A stretch of DNA of 64,000 bases from Bimuria novae-zelandiae CBS 107.79 (lineage: Eukaryota; Ascomycota; Dothideomycetes; Pleosporales; Didymosphaeriaceae): assembly GCA_010015655.1 (NCBI GenBank), contig ML976692.1, forward strand, positions 306,980 to 370,979. Reading direction: 5' to 3'. A program made the translations under genes and the position numbers. Shown here piece by piece: positions 20,977-31,572 of this stretch (position 1 is its first letter; each line of letters begins with the position of its first letter). Under the pieces are notes generated by a model. That model searched no databases and was not told the DNA's origin. It saw only the letters and a program-made list of their open reading frames with translations.

Positions 20977-23076
20977 ATGGATCCAAGCCAGTACGCATAC
21001 ACGGGCTACGCTCAACACCTTCCGCCATCCCAACCTTACCCCACAATGCAACATCCAGAACATCGTCTATCGCAAAGCTTTTCCAATGGATACAACGCGT
21101 CGGACTACTGCGCTTCCTACATCCAACCACATTACTATGGCGCAATGCCGCCCACACCCCATGCAGCTGAGCTCCCTGCAGCCTTCGTGGCAGAACTACC
21201 CGCGTCCCTCCCCGCCACACCACCAACCACGACTTCCGAACGACAACTAACCGAAGACGAACTTCTCGCGCATAAGCTACAAAACATGGAAGTGGAAGAA
21301 GCGCGACGAAGATCAAGCAGCACCGTGAGCCACCGACCATCACACTACTCGTTACGCGACGCTGCTACTTTTTCGTCGCAAACATCGCAACACCAACTCG
21401 AGCCCGCGCCAAGGATACCAGCAAGACCCCATTCTGGAAGCTTCTCATCGATTCCAGTTGTGAGCAATCAACCGTCGCATTACTCCTTACGCGATGCCGC
21501 GTCGCTGTCCCCGCAGAACCAACTTGAACCAGCGCCGCCCCGATTACCACCCAGACCGCACTCCGGAAGCTTCTCATCGCGACCAGTCTACGCGCCCGAC
21601 TCATTCGGCCCCCCGCCAGCCCACCTCGAAATCAGTGACGGGAGAAGGCTGATGACACACGCTGGTAGAGGCGAAGCTAGCGACCTCCCTCCACAAACAC
21701 CACTGGGTCAAAACCTCCCTGAAGTCGTCGTCGGCGCCCGCCCAGTCTCTACCACCGGACTTGAATATGCCCGCCCAGTCTCCACCGCTGGCCTCGAATG
21801 CGCCCCTACCATCCACACATCCTCTTCAACACTATCCCTACCCCCCGCGCCTACCGATCCCGTCTCCCTAGCCGTATACCTAGAAGAGCACCGCTCCGTC
21901 CCCTACCCACCCCAATGGCTCCTCCCCCCCATCATAGAGACACTCTACGCAATCACAACCCGCGCGCCCAAAGCCTCCTCCTGGCTCGACCTCCCCCTAA
22001 CCCGCACATATAGCCCCGTCCGCCCCTCCCAACAAGCCCTCACGCCAACCCCACCCAGCTACACCTTCACCTTCAAATCGCGCTCCTCGGGCCTGCTCGA
22101 CGAAAAGCACACCTGGCGCATGTCCCACTGGACCTACACCCTGAAACTAGATTCCATGAGCGGGCTCCGCAAGATGGAGGTCTTGACCCCCCTCACCGGC
22201 GCCGAGATGATAACGACGTACATCCCGGCGCCGAATTATGATAGTCTGAGGTTCATCGGGGGAGATGGGAGGGTGTATCTCTGGGTGGCGCACGCGCCGC
22301 TGCGGTCGACGGGGGGCGCGCGGTGGGATGTCCTGCGGCACGCGCTGTTCGTCGCGCCGAAGGGGCGGGATCCTTTGTATGGAGAGATCGTCGCGGACCA
22401 TGCGTATTGGGACGGGTACACGGATTATTACGCCGTGCACATTGGCGTGACGTGTAAGGGGTGCGGGGCGAAGCCGATTAATGGGCTGCGCTGGAGATGT
22501 ACCACTTGTACTAACCCGGAGCATGGGCATGACATCTGCGAGCAGTGCCGCGTGGGGAATACCTCCGTCACACCAACGTGCTCTTTCACGCTCGCGAATC
22601 TTCCCGACGAGACGCTGCATATCCGCTCAAAGCACGTGGATCCCGCGCTCGTGGTGGCGACGCTGCAGATTATGCGCGACTGGGAGATGCATGTGCTGCG
22701 GCGGCAGATGAAGCAGGATCCGAACGGGTTTCGCTTAAGCGAGGAGATGGCAAGGAAAGGCGCGCTGGGGAAAGTGAGCTATTGGCGGGCTGGCGACGAC
22801 GACGATGGCCAGCACACAAGCACCACACCAACACCGGTAAAAGCCGACGAGGTCACCGAAGAGAGGATCGCAGAGGTGGAGAAAGCCATGGCGAAAGAGG
22901 AGAAGAAGGCGGCCAAGGCGAGGGAGAAGGAGAAGTGCAAAGGGAAAGACAAGGAGAAGAAAGGCTCGTTTCTTGGGGTCGGCGAGCTGATAAGGGGCTC
23001 TGCACAGGTTGGTGGGTCGGTTGGCGACGTTGGAGAGGCTTTGAGAAGGGACTCGCGGAGTTCTGCGGGCTCGTGA
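20977..23076 (+). CDS. Proline-rich protein with ZZ-type zinc finger
   Basis: A single exon of 699 residues. The N-terminal ~300 residues are rich in Pro, Ser, Gln and Tyr and contain a repeated block (two copies of SHYSLRDAA followed by a PxRPHSGSFSS block near residues 125-205). A conserved central region starts around residue 300 (YLEEHRSVPYPPQWLLPPIIETLYAI). A ZZ-type finger follows near residues 490-530: HIGVTCKGCGAKPINGLRWRC, CTTC and DICEQC, with the usual cysteine pairs. The C-terminal ~60 residues are Lys/Glu-rich (KAMAKEEKKAAKAREKEK...), likely helical. ZZ fingers usually bind proteins, in some cases histone or SUMO; which applies here is unknown. Confidence 0.75.
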   Translation: MDPSQYAYTGYAQHLPPSQPYPTMQHPEHRLSQSFSNGYNASDYCASYIQPHYYGAMPPTPHAAELPAAFVAELPASLPATPPTTTSERQLTEDELLAHKLQNMEVEEARRRSSSTVSHRPSHYSLRDAATFSSQTSQHQLEPAPRIPARPHSGSFSSIPVVSNQPSHYSLRDAASLSPQNQLEPAPPRLPPRPHSGSFSSRPVYAPDSFGPPPAHLEISDGRRLMTHAGRGEASDLPPQTPLGQNLPEVVVGARPVSTTGLEYARPVSTAGLECAPTIHTSSSTLSLPPAPTDPVSLAVYLEEHRSVPYPPQWLLPPIIETLYAITTRAPKASSWLDLPLTRTYSPVRPSQQALTPTPPSYTFTFKSRSSGLLDEKHTWRMSHWTYTLKLDSMSGLRKMEVLTPLTGAEMITTYIPAPNYDSLRFIGGDGRVYLWVAHAPLRSTGGARWDVLRHALFVAPKGRDPLYGEIVADHAYWDGYTDYYAVHIGVTCKGCGAKPINGLRWRCTTCTNPEHGHDICEQCRVGNTSVTPTCSFTLANLPDETLHIRSKHVDPALVVATLQIMRDWEMHVLRRQMKQDPNGFRLSEEMARKGALGKVSYWRAGDDDDGQHTSTTPTPVKADEVTEERIAEVEKAMAKEEKKAAKAREKEKCKGKDKEKKGSFLGVGELIRGSAQVGGSVGDVGEALRRDSRSSAGS

Positions 23077-23353
23077 GGAGGGCGTTTTGTGATTGAGTAA
23101 ATAAACTTGGTGATTGGGTTGTGCGATGCGCTGACCCGTGTGCCCTTTTTTCTACCAGGGCAGCCTCTTCCACCGGGCGATAACAGGAGTGCAAGAGGCA
23201 ATGACGCAGAAAGATGGTTGCGAGCAATGATAGAATTCTGTCTAGTTCCACTTCAGAAACAATGTGTTTAGCCGGCTTGATTGAAAAGCACGAAGAAGTG
23301 CTTACACGCCGGTCATACACCTAGAATGTCATCGCATCGTTACAATGAACATT

Positions 23354-23829
23354 TCAAGCTCTATCAGCGAGGACCGGGAACAGCACCCGCTTCTTCAAGG
23401 AGATCGAGCCTCTCAGCTCGCATCCGTAGCCATGGGGGGTAGCCATGGATGTGGCGGAACGCCTCCCGCACTTCCTTCACCGTCTTGATATTCGTCATCC
23501 CTCTTGGTCAGCCATGTCTTCGTCAAAGTCACATTCGCCATAGTCATCACCCTCATCCATAGCCTCGACCGTTTCCTCAACAGACCGAAGCCCGAGAATT
23601 CCAGTCTCCTTATGTTTATCTTGATCCTCTTTAACACACCCCACGTAGCCCAACGCATGATCGACTATGGATCCAAGGCTTCCGTTCCACAGCATCCCAA
23701 TCACAACCTGGGGTAACACACAGGACTAAGGCAATGCTAAATAGGATTGTCTTACCCGACCTTGTACCTACACGACTGGGCAGCATCGTCGGATTGGTAG
23801 CGCAATCCACATGCGTATGGAGATCTCAT
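23354..23829 (-). other. Possible small cysteine-containing gene or remnant
   Basis: The minus strand has three coding-like pieces in a row: MRSPYACGLRYQSDDAAQSC... near an ATG at 23829, a VVIGMLWNGSLGSIVDHALGY... piece ending in a very acidic DFDED block, and MTNIKTVKEVREAFRHIHGY... ending at 23354. They are in different frames, and I could not join them with standard introns. It could be a short secreted-type protein gene with errors, a remnant, or chance. The rest of 23077-23876 shows nothing. Confidence 0.2.
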
Positions 23830-23876
23830 TGAGAATCTAAAAAGGCGTGCACCTCGTGCCTCTCGCTAATGATACC

Positions 23877-25316
23877 CTATAATCGCACTCTGCGTGCGTC
23901 GCGGGGTTGCGACTCGGTAGGGCAATACGGGCATTTGAAGCGAGTGCCTTTGGAGAGGCGCTCGAGTGACTCCTGAGCGATGACGTGCCCGCATGGAAGC
24001 ATCATGGGGGGGTTGGAGTCGGTGGACTGCTCTTTGGAGACGGGGCAGACGAAGATTGAGTGGAAGTGGTAGGAGGGTGGCAGGGGAATTTCGACCTGCG
24101 GAGTGGTTAGTGTGAGGCGGGGGAGAACGAATTCATGAGTTGGCTTACCGGAAGCTCGTTCTGCGTCGTCCATTCTGTGCGCGTCTTCTCCATGATGTTC
24201 TGGAGCTTGAGTAGGTGTGGTAGGGCAATGGTACCAGCTGTGGCGGCAATGTATAATGGGGAGTCTGCAGAGAGACCAAGCAGCGAACAAAACTCGCGCG
24301 TGAAGGATGTGGCTACTTCTTCCCATGCAGAATTGTTGTAGAAGTATCTTCGATATGGTGAGTCTACTACATTTTGCCAATAGGCCATTGCGCAAATGAG
24401 TTGCTGGATCTCGTGCGCATATCGTCCTTTGAAGTGGGCGAATTCACGACGTGCGTATTCATACGCTGCCAGCAGTCCTCGAGGGTCTTCCTCCATTGAT
24501 GCGTCGTTGTCGTCGTCGCGCCCTTGTGTGGCAAAGAGACACACAAACTGTAGCCTGCACAGCTCAAACTCCAAATTGCTCCCTCTGGCTTCTAACAAAT
24601 CGCTGCGCTCCCGTGCCCACTGGATCGCCGGCTCGAGATTCCGCTCTTGGCGCAGCTCGTGGAGTATGTGGTACATTTCCTTGAAGTGAGACTGCAGTTT
24701 CTCGGAGTTGAAGATGACTTCTGCAAGGTCTTTTTCCCAGGAGTCATCTAGGGCGGGATTCGGGGTGCCGGGTGTGGGCTCGGGCCGCGGCGGATTGCGG
24801 TTCGACTCCTCGACGAAGGTGGAGGCGACAGAGAACTCGCCCTCGCGGAGGAGGTGCATGGCGATGGCGCGATTGACGAGCTTCGGGTGCGAGGAAAGGG
24901 CATCGTTGGAAGCGGGGGGTATGGGTTTGTCCTTGAACTTCTGCACAGCGTGTGAGCATACATGTGGTCCACGAGGGACTCAAACGCACCCTGTCCAGGG
25001 CCTTGGCATATTTGTTCAGGCCAGAGTATATGGGCTTTATGTCCTTTTGCGCCTGTTCCAAGCTCTTCTTCACGGGGTCTTGGAGCTTTGCGAGGGTCAA
25101 GGGCGCTGTCTGCGGATCTACACGTCATGGATTAGCTTGATCCGCTGATAGGCGCGACGAGGAAGATGTACCTGCAGCGATCTTGTCCCGAGCTGTGGTG
25201 AGCAAGTCTATGACGTTCTGGACGTCGGCGATGCTCTGCGACAGGTTTGCCGTCTTCTCCAGCACGTCCAACTGCTCCAGCAGCTCGTGCATGCCCGTCG
25301 CCGGCGGTGGCACCAT
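23877..25316 (-). CDS. RMD5: RMD5/GID2-type E3 ubiquitin ligase subunit of the GID (CTLH) complex
   Basis: Four exons on the minus strand (25316-25172, 25117-24990, 24940-24149, 24095-23877) give 427 residues. The GID/CTLH complex tags gluconeogenic enzymes and other targets for degradation; RMD5 is one of its two RING-bearing subunits. Seen: an N-terminal helical region, a LisH-like segment ([20 protein letters not shown], near residue 130), a CTLH region ([22 protein letters not shown]), the CRA region, and at the C-terminus the atypical Gid2-type RING (CPVSKE...[20 protein letters not shown]...FKCPYCP). All intron phases fit. It is divergent from the STB6-like gene, with 459 bp between the two starts. 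Confidence 0.92.
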
Positions 25317-25775
25317 TGTCTTGCAGCAGCGCGACTATCAGCGAATGGTGGTACTTTGCAAGGAGCAATGGAGAATTTTAGAGAGTGAATGACAGCTATA
25401 GAAGCCCCTGGGGGAATTATTCAGTAAAGAAGAGTGCGGGGCCGTTAGGATGGGCGTGTTGGAGGTACATACAGCTCGGCGATGGTCGGAGCAGGGATGT
25501 TGGGCGTGTGACGTGTGGGAAACAAGGAAAGCGCGACCTGCGAACGAGGCCTACCGCGTCGTCTTCGTCTCGTTACCTACCAAATAGATCCGATCCCTAG
25601 ATGCCCTCAACCGCGAACAATGCATAGCGCCCTGCATTCTGCCGTCTTCTTGCCGCAGGACGTTGCAGAATCGCCCCGGGGGAGCCCGCGCGAGCACCAT
25701 GAAGCAGCGACTGACCAATACCAACTTCTGTGAACATCGACGACAACGAGCGCGTGACTGACAGCAATCGCCAGC
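25317..25775. promoter_or_regulatory. Shared intergenic region of RMD5 and the STB6-like gene
   Basis: 459 bp between two divergent start codons, so both promoters must lie here. No TATA box or other specific motif is clear to me. Confidence 0.5.
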
Positions 25776-28475
25776 ATGTCTTACAACCTTCCCACCATGA
25801 CGGCCGCCTCGCGCGACATGGAACGAGACAGGGAGAATGACTATCGAAAGCGACACGCCGTAGCTTCGCCCACCGAGCCCACACCTTCTGCGCCCACTGC
25901 CAAAAGCTCACGGTCGAACGCTTCCGATTTGTCCAGAACAACCACCGCCATCATCGACGACGAAAAGGCCCCGTCGCCGGCTGCAAACTACCAACGCTTC
26001 GTCTTGACCGATCCCGTTGCGGCACGCTACCTGGAGGAGGACGCCGCTACACAAGTGCTCTCCCGCCGTGAGAAGCTCGAGGGATACGAGGTATACCTGG
26101 TCGAGCAATGGGCATGCTCTCGTATCCATCCTACCTTCGTCATCACCAACTACACCGGCGATCCGAAAGACGTCGTGTACGGTTTCGTGCTGAGTGTGCC
26201 GAAAGATGAGTCCAAGTGGTCCCCGCTGTTACGCACATACTTCAAGGCTTTGGGCGACTTCCATGCCCGACGAAGAGAGACGACCTTGGGAGTTGTCATG
26301 ATTACGAACCTGAGCAGCTTCCCATCATCCCTCACAATCATACCGGTACCGGATGGTGACATCAAGAAGAATCGGGAGTACTTCTTTGTCAATGAGAACC
26401 TAAAGAGGCTTGGGTGCTCCGGTCGCACTGGCATCAAGCTGGCAGAACCGAGCAGTGCCACGCAGGCCAAGTTCCATCAGCTCTACCGAACAAGCGACAA
26501 GATTCCTATCCATAGTGCCGTCATTGAGCTTGTAAAATTGTGCCAAGTTGCTTTGGTGCTGTTCGGTAAACTTGAGCCCGAGTATGCCGATGGCCTGCTG
26601 TGCGATGTGACAGAGCAGGCTATCAACGACTGGTGGGTAGAATTTGGCAACGATTATTATACCGTGGAGCCACATGACGGGAGCCTTGGTCCTACAACAG
26701 TCGCTGCTCTGCTCGGCATGCTCATGGGCGCGCGTAATAGATTGCGCGCATGGAATGCACCTGTGTCTAAAGATGTTTTCGACGTGGAAAGCACCAGACG
26801 TGGCATTTCCTACTTTCAAAAGGACCAGAGGATTACCAGAACCCGCTACCTCGACAGACAGACCCTGGAGAGGCTCCGCCGTGCGACTGCCAAGGCCGCA
26901 AGTAAAGAGAGCTGGGCTGTACCTAGAGCATTCAAGGGTGCCGTTGCTGAGCTCGGAGGAAAGGGTGGTGAGATGGTCATGGGCATGGTCGGTGCAGGCG
27001 AAAAGGCCGGCATCGCCGACATCGAAACTACCGACATCGATCGTTTCGTTGAGCTCGTTTCTGGTGAGCGATCCAAATGGTTGTGGTACGGCAAGCCTCG
27101 AAAGACGACGAGTGGCGACATGTTTGGCCGCCTACCACGAGAAGAAAGGTCCACATCGCCGAGCGACCGAGCCCCTGCGCACATCACAAGCCTGTTGAAG
27201 AGAGAATCGACACTTGACGGCCACGGGGTTTCCAAACACGATAACAGAGAGGTGAAGCGGAGTGAGACGCACCTTACGGGTGAACTTCTGGGAAACGACA
27301 AAGATCCCACTTCCAAGCGCGCGGCCATCAAGCGTGCCACGGAAAAGATTGAGACAGGAAGCGGATTCAATCGTATCAAAGATGTTGTCGGTCGACGTAG
27401 CCACCAGTCCAAACCGTCAAGAGACGAATCAAACCGCAACTCTCTGCATCTGCAACATACGAAATCCGACTTCTACTCGCCTATGCCTGAAAGTGCCGAC
27501 GGCTCCACTACCCCCAAGATCGTCGAGCCTAGGCAAGACAAAAACCTTCGACGCGAAGCCCTATCTCCCCGACGAACCGTCAGCGACTGCGAACCAACAA
27601 TCGCCAAAGTTCTCACTGAGACACCCACGCGTTCAACTAGCACCCTCGAACTAAGGCGTACGAATACGTCCCAGCTAGATGGCAATCACGAACCTACACC
27701 ATCTGATAGAGCAGAAGTTCCACTTGGCGAACCTGAAACGACCAAAGAGCCCACCCCCGAGCCCTCCATCGCGGGCTCCATCTATCACGGTATCGACTTG
27801 AAAGAGAAGCTTCCGCAGGACAAGCCGCAGAATATACCCCCTTTACTTCGCCGCACCCAATCCGCAGATCAATTAGATCCCTACCATCAAACCCACCGTA
27901 ACGAAGCCTGGTGGCCCCGCCACCTCTCATTCAGCATCGCAGAGGAAAGTGTGCTGCGTTGGCCCACCATCGTGGAGCTGGATGGCGAGGACGTGGATCC
28001 TGAGCAAGAGCTTGCCGCGGCATTGGCGACCACCGCATTGATGAGCGAGGAAGCAAAGAGGCTGAATCACAAACTCGCCCTCCTGTCGTCCCTCGACGCA
28101 CATTGGGTCACCTCGCACATCTCCGCAATCGCGTCCTTGGACTCTTCCACAGAGCAAGACACGCTCCAGCTCGAGTCTCTCTACCTGCCTGCCTTGGAGA
28201 GCTACCAGAGTTTGAGAGAAGACGCGCACGAAATCATATCGAGCAACCGCGCTCAACTGCAAGAGCAAGTGAGGGACCTGTCTATGTTGAGTGATAAGCT
28301 GGAGTACGAGATGGGGAGTCTGAGAGGCAAGGTCGACGATGTGGAGGAAGGCGTGGACGAGCTGGAGAGGCTGGTTGAGGGGCTGGAAAGCAGGGTCGAC
28401 GAGGCGGAGGGCTATCTTGGAGGGAGCAAGGAAGGGTGGCTAGGGTGGACTGTTAGGATGCTCACGGGGCTGTAG
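25776..28475 (+). CDS. STB6-like protein (Sin3-binding protein family)
   Basis: One exon of 899 residues. The N-terminal ~330 residues carry the conserved block of the Stb2/Stb6 family: FVLTDPVAARYLEED, LEGYEVYLVEQWACSRIHPT, YGFVLSVPKDESKWSP and GVVMITNLSSFPSSLTIIPVPDG. A long low-complexity, charged middle follows (residues ~450-700), then a C-terminal coiled-coil region (about 750-880). In yeast, Stb6 binds the corepressor Sin3; the filamentous-fungal role is not known to me, so a link to histone deacetylation is an inference. A second ATG lies eight codons downstream (MTAASRD). The gene looks intact. Confidence 0.75.
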   Translation: MSYNLPTMTAASRDMERDRENDYRKRHAVASPTEPTPSAPTAKSSRSNASDLSRTTTAIIDDEKAPSPAANYQRFVLTDPVAARYLEEDAATQVLSRREKLEGYEVYLVEQWACSRIHPTFVITNYTGDPKDVVYGFVLSVPKDESKWSPLLRTYFKALGDFHARRRETTLGVVMITNLSSFPSSLTIIPVPDGDIKKNREYFFVNENLKRLGCSGRTGIKLAEPSSATQAKFHQLYRTSDKIPIHSAVIELVKLCQVALVLFGKLEPEYADGLLCDVTEQAINDWWVEFGNDYYTVEPHDGSLGPTTVAALLGMLMGARNRLRAWNAPVSKDVFDVESTRRGISYFQKDQRITRTRYLDRQTLERLRRATAKAASKESWAVPRAFKGAVAELGGKGGEMVMGMVGAGEKAGIADIETTDIDRFVELVSGERSKWLWYGKPRKTTSGDMFGRLPREERSTSPSDRAPAHITSLLKRESTLDGHGVSKHDNREVKRSETHLTGELLGNDKDPTSKRAAIKRATEKIETGSGFNRIKDVVGRRSHQSKPSRDESNRNSLHLQHTKSDFYSPMPESADGSTTPKIVEPRQDKNLRREALSPRRTVSDCEPTIAKVLTETPTRSTSTLELRRTNTSQLDGNHEPTPSDRAEVPLGEPETTKEPTPEPSIAGSIYHGIDLKEKLPQDKPQNIPPLLRRTQSADQLDPYHQTHRNEAWWPRHLSFSIAEESVLRWPTIVELDGEDVDPEQELAAALATTALMSEEAKRLNHKLALLSSLDAHWVTSHISAIASLDSSTEQDTLQLESLYLPALESYQSLREDAHEIISSNRAQLQEQVRDLSMLSDKLEYEMGSLRGKVDDVEEGVDELERLVEGLESRVDEAEGYLGGSKEGWLGWTVRMLTGL

Positions 28476-28607
28476 GAAAGACGACGGAAATATTTCTTCC
28501 CATTGGTGGTGCGATACTTGTGAGACGAGGAAGATCGTGAACAGCACACCGTGGAGCGCACGTTTGCGTGTACATGCAGGGACGCTCATTCAATTTCGAC
28601 CTCACAC

Positions 28608-29583
28608 TCACAAACTCTCCCCCGCCGCGCGCCTTAGCACTCCCGCAAGCCACTCCGCCTGAGAGATCATCAAACAATGCCCTAAAGCAATTAGATCCGC
28701 TCCATGTAATTCTGACATTCGTCACTCACCGGCATCAACCTCCTCGACGACATCAAAAGCCGTCGGTTCAATCAGCCTCGCCGTGCTGATGAAGAAGTTC
28801 ACAGTCTCCCGATTAAAATGCGTCTGATCCCGCGTGCCAGTCACATACGTCGACGGGATGTGGCGCCACGCAGCGTAGGTCTGCGTGCTGGTGTACACGC
28901 CTGCGCTCTGCGGCCTGAGTGTGTCCGCCCACGCGTCGCCCTCTTCCTCTGAAAGATCGTTGAAGAAGAGGCGTTGGGCGTCGGAGGGGGAGACTGTGAA
29001 GACGCCTTTCTTTTTCCCACACGCCCAGGTCAGCTCGTCCTTGGTCCCACTCCGGGCTTGCTACTTTGGAAGTAGCAGAGCAACTCGGTGGGTTTATATG
29101 ACTATATAGAAATCGTGGGTAAGAAAGGAAAGGAGAAAGGGGGGGGGGGGGGGGGGGGGGGGGGCGTACATCAGCATCCAGCCTCATCCAAGAAGGATAC
29201 TCCTGTCCCCCAGCCGTGAGACTAAACCCCTCGCACGGCGCCAGAGCATTCACATACACCAGTCTCAGCACTCCGCCTTTCTTCCCCGCCCTCTCCCGCT
29301 CTTTCTTACCCAGTCCGACTGGGGCTTCGGTGCCGGGCATGCCGGTGTACGAGTGCAGGACTAGCACGACGTCCTTCTCTTCTTCGTCGATGAGGGTGTG
29401 GAGGCAGGCGCGTATGCCGCGCACGTCGCCGGAGAAATCTGCGTGCGGGGGGGACGCGTCGCAGGAGGGGAGGGGCAGGGTGAGAACGGGGTAGCCAGCG
29501 GCGGAGAGGAAGGGGGTGAGGGGGGTGTAGATGGTGGGCGGGAGCCAGGCGCCGGGGACAAGGAGGGTGGTGGGGTTAGTCAT
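28608..29583 (-). CDS. Alpha/beta-hydrolase fold protein
   Basis: Three exons on the minus strand (29583-29170, 29060-28730, 28681-28608) give 272 residues. The opening LLVPGAWLPPTIYTPL is the usual HG-region of small esterase-like hydrolases. The nucleophile motif is HSYTG (near residue 78), a variant of GxSxG. The acid is in the TYVTGTRD..HF block in exon 2, and the catalytic histidine is in VDAGH at the exon 2-3 junction, so the second intron (28682-28729) is needed to complete the triad. The first intron (29061-29169) holds a run of 26 C on the coding strand a few bases after its donor. Substrate unknown. No partner gene nearby points to a pathway. Confidence 0.82.
29139..29164 (+). repeat. 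26-base poly-G run inside an intron
   Basis: Uninterrupted G26 on the + strand, which is poly-C near the 5' splice site of the hydrolase gene's first intron. Such runs are unstable and often miscounted, so the true length may differ. Confidence 0.9.
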
Positions 29584-30329
29584 TGCTGTAGGGCTTGAAG
29601 AGGTGGAATTGGATGAGGGGTTATATAGAGATAATTGTTTGAGGGGGTATATGGGGATGTTGAGTGTGCGGCGTGGGCATGTGGCGTGGGCATGAGGTGG
29701 TAAGCGCTATCTTCTTTTGTCCGCTTTCCAGTTTGCCTGGGAGTGATATTGTAGCCTTGACTTTGGACTCTTCACTTATGCGGAATGCGTCATGAGGCGC
29801 AGGAGATGTAAGAAAGTCATGGTTGTTGTAATGGTATTGTAAGCAGCCCAGAGATATGTCACATGACGACACTAGTCTCATGAGTCAGCTCTATCTCTAT
29901 ATACGAGCCTCTGATCACTCCATGTACACACAACACAACACAGAACAACACACAGAGCAACTCAGACAATTACACACACAATATACTACCTTCACACATA
30001 CCACCCACCTGCTTACAGGTATAGTGTATGATGCGAGGCATTGATAGTGTACTGCATGGGTAATTAAGTTAATGGGGGTTGCACTTTGTAGGGTGATTGA
30101 ATCGCTCTGTAACGCGGATTACATTGCATTATGTTGGCCAAATAAGGCGGTGACCCAGGGATGGACACACACTGGGCACGACGCAGACCAGCGCGCCATG
30201 CCTACTATCCAGTTCGTTGAAGACTTTAAAGGAAAAGCATAAGTTTTGTCTCCTGCCGTCACCAGCCCCACACGCCGCACAACACCAAATGTCAGCCATT
30301 ACTCCCGATCCATCCGAAGATAACGATCA
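29584..30329. other. Intergenic, no gene seen
   Basis: About 750 bp, including an A/C-rich stretch near 29925-30015 with many CACA and ACAC runs. No coding signal. Confidence 0.5.
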
Positions 30330-31572
30330 TTAAACCAACGGCCAACTCCCTGTCTTTGCGGTCCTCCGTGGTATCGGATTCGTGCTGGAGACAGGCGGAT
30401 TACTCCTCAGTGCCATGCTCCCAAATCCCATTACCGGCTTCCGATGCGGAACCTTCATGCCCGCCTTGACCACGTCCATATCACCCAGAGTTTCGAAGCG
30501 ACTCCCGGGGTGTGCATCTGATGCACGAGGTAGATAGGCCGGTTGCATAGGCAGCAGAGGAGAAACTGGCCGCGTCTGCGGCTCCACAGTCTTCACACTC
30601 CCATGCACCATGGACACTCTGAACGCGGACTCAATGCTCCACTGCGGGTCGAATATTGGCTCGCTGGGGGGCGTGTCGAATTTCGGCTCGCCGGGGGGAT
30701 CGTCCGGCGCGAAGAAGCCTGTGGGCGCGAAGCTATGGTGGGGACTGGCACTTGGGCTTCCGGCTGAGCTAAGTGAGCTTCCAGGGCGCTCTCGATCCTT
30801 CATTTTTCGGTGGTGAAACAAGGCGTACGCTATTGCGCTCAGGAGGAGGAGTACGGCTGATGTAATCCCGATCCCGATGCCAGCCTTTTCGCCCACGCTG
30901 GGCGGTTTTATGGGTAATGGAGCGAGATCTAGCAAGGGCGCCGGGGTCGCTTGCGTCGAGGCGGTTACCTCCTCTACCGGGACTGTGGTTGGGAGTGTTG
31001 TGGGAGACTCGGTGACGTAGATTGTGCTTAACCTAGTCACTGTTGCTTGCGCAGTCGGAAGGGGTGAAGTCGGTGAGGCAGAGACGGTTGGTATTGGCGC
31101 TGCTACGAACAGGGAAGATACGCTTTCGATAACCGCGCTGCTGGAAGGGGACGCGTCTGCGAGGGTGGGAGGCTGTTCAGGAGATTCCGTTGGTGTGGAT
31201 CCGGGTGAAATTGGTAGAGGGAAATTATTCTGGCCGTCTGCCGCATCTTGATCGTCGCCCTGCTCGTGGCCATGTCTTCCTTTTTCAAAGCGACCGCCGT
31301 TCAGAAAGCTCTATCCAGACGATTAATAATTACATGGCGAGGACTATTGGTTTGCTAGAACATACCGGTCTGTTTTTGTGACCAAATCTACTTCCTCCTT
31401 TCCTATCAGCACCAAAACCGAACCTCCTTCCGCCCGGAGAATTCGCATTCCCATCTTCAGATACCACATCACTTCCACCATCATCATCATCATCTTGAGC
31501 CACCACTCCTCTCAAACCCGACATTACCATCCAGCACAACCAGACCATTGCACTGAATCTAAGGATCATCAT
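30330..31572 (-). CDS. Secreted-type single-pass membrane protein with Ser/Thr/Pro-rich outer part
   Basis: Two exons (31572-31366 and 31310-30330, intron 55 bp) give 395 residues. A signal peptide is clear (MMILRFSAMVWLCWMVMSGLRGVVAQ), followed by an acidic stretch (DDDDDGG), a Gly/Arg-rich part, and a long Ser/Thr/Pro-rich region suited to O-glycosylation. One membrane segment lies near residues 220-243 (KAGIGIGITSAVLLLLSAIAYALF), with a basic stop-transfer (HHRKMKDRER) and a ~140-residue inner tail. This build resembles fungal cell-wall sensors or mucin-like proteins, but there is no cysteine-rich WSC domain. Function is unknown. Confidence 0.72.
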
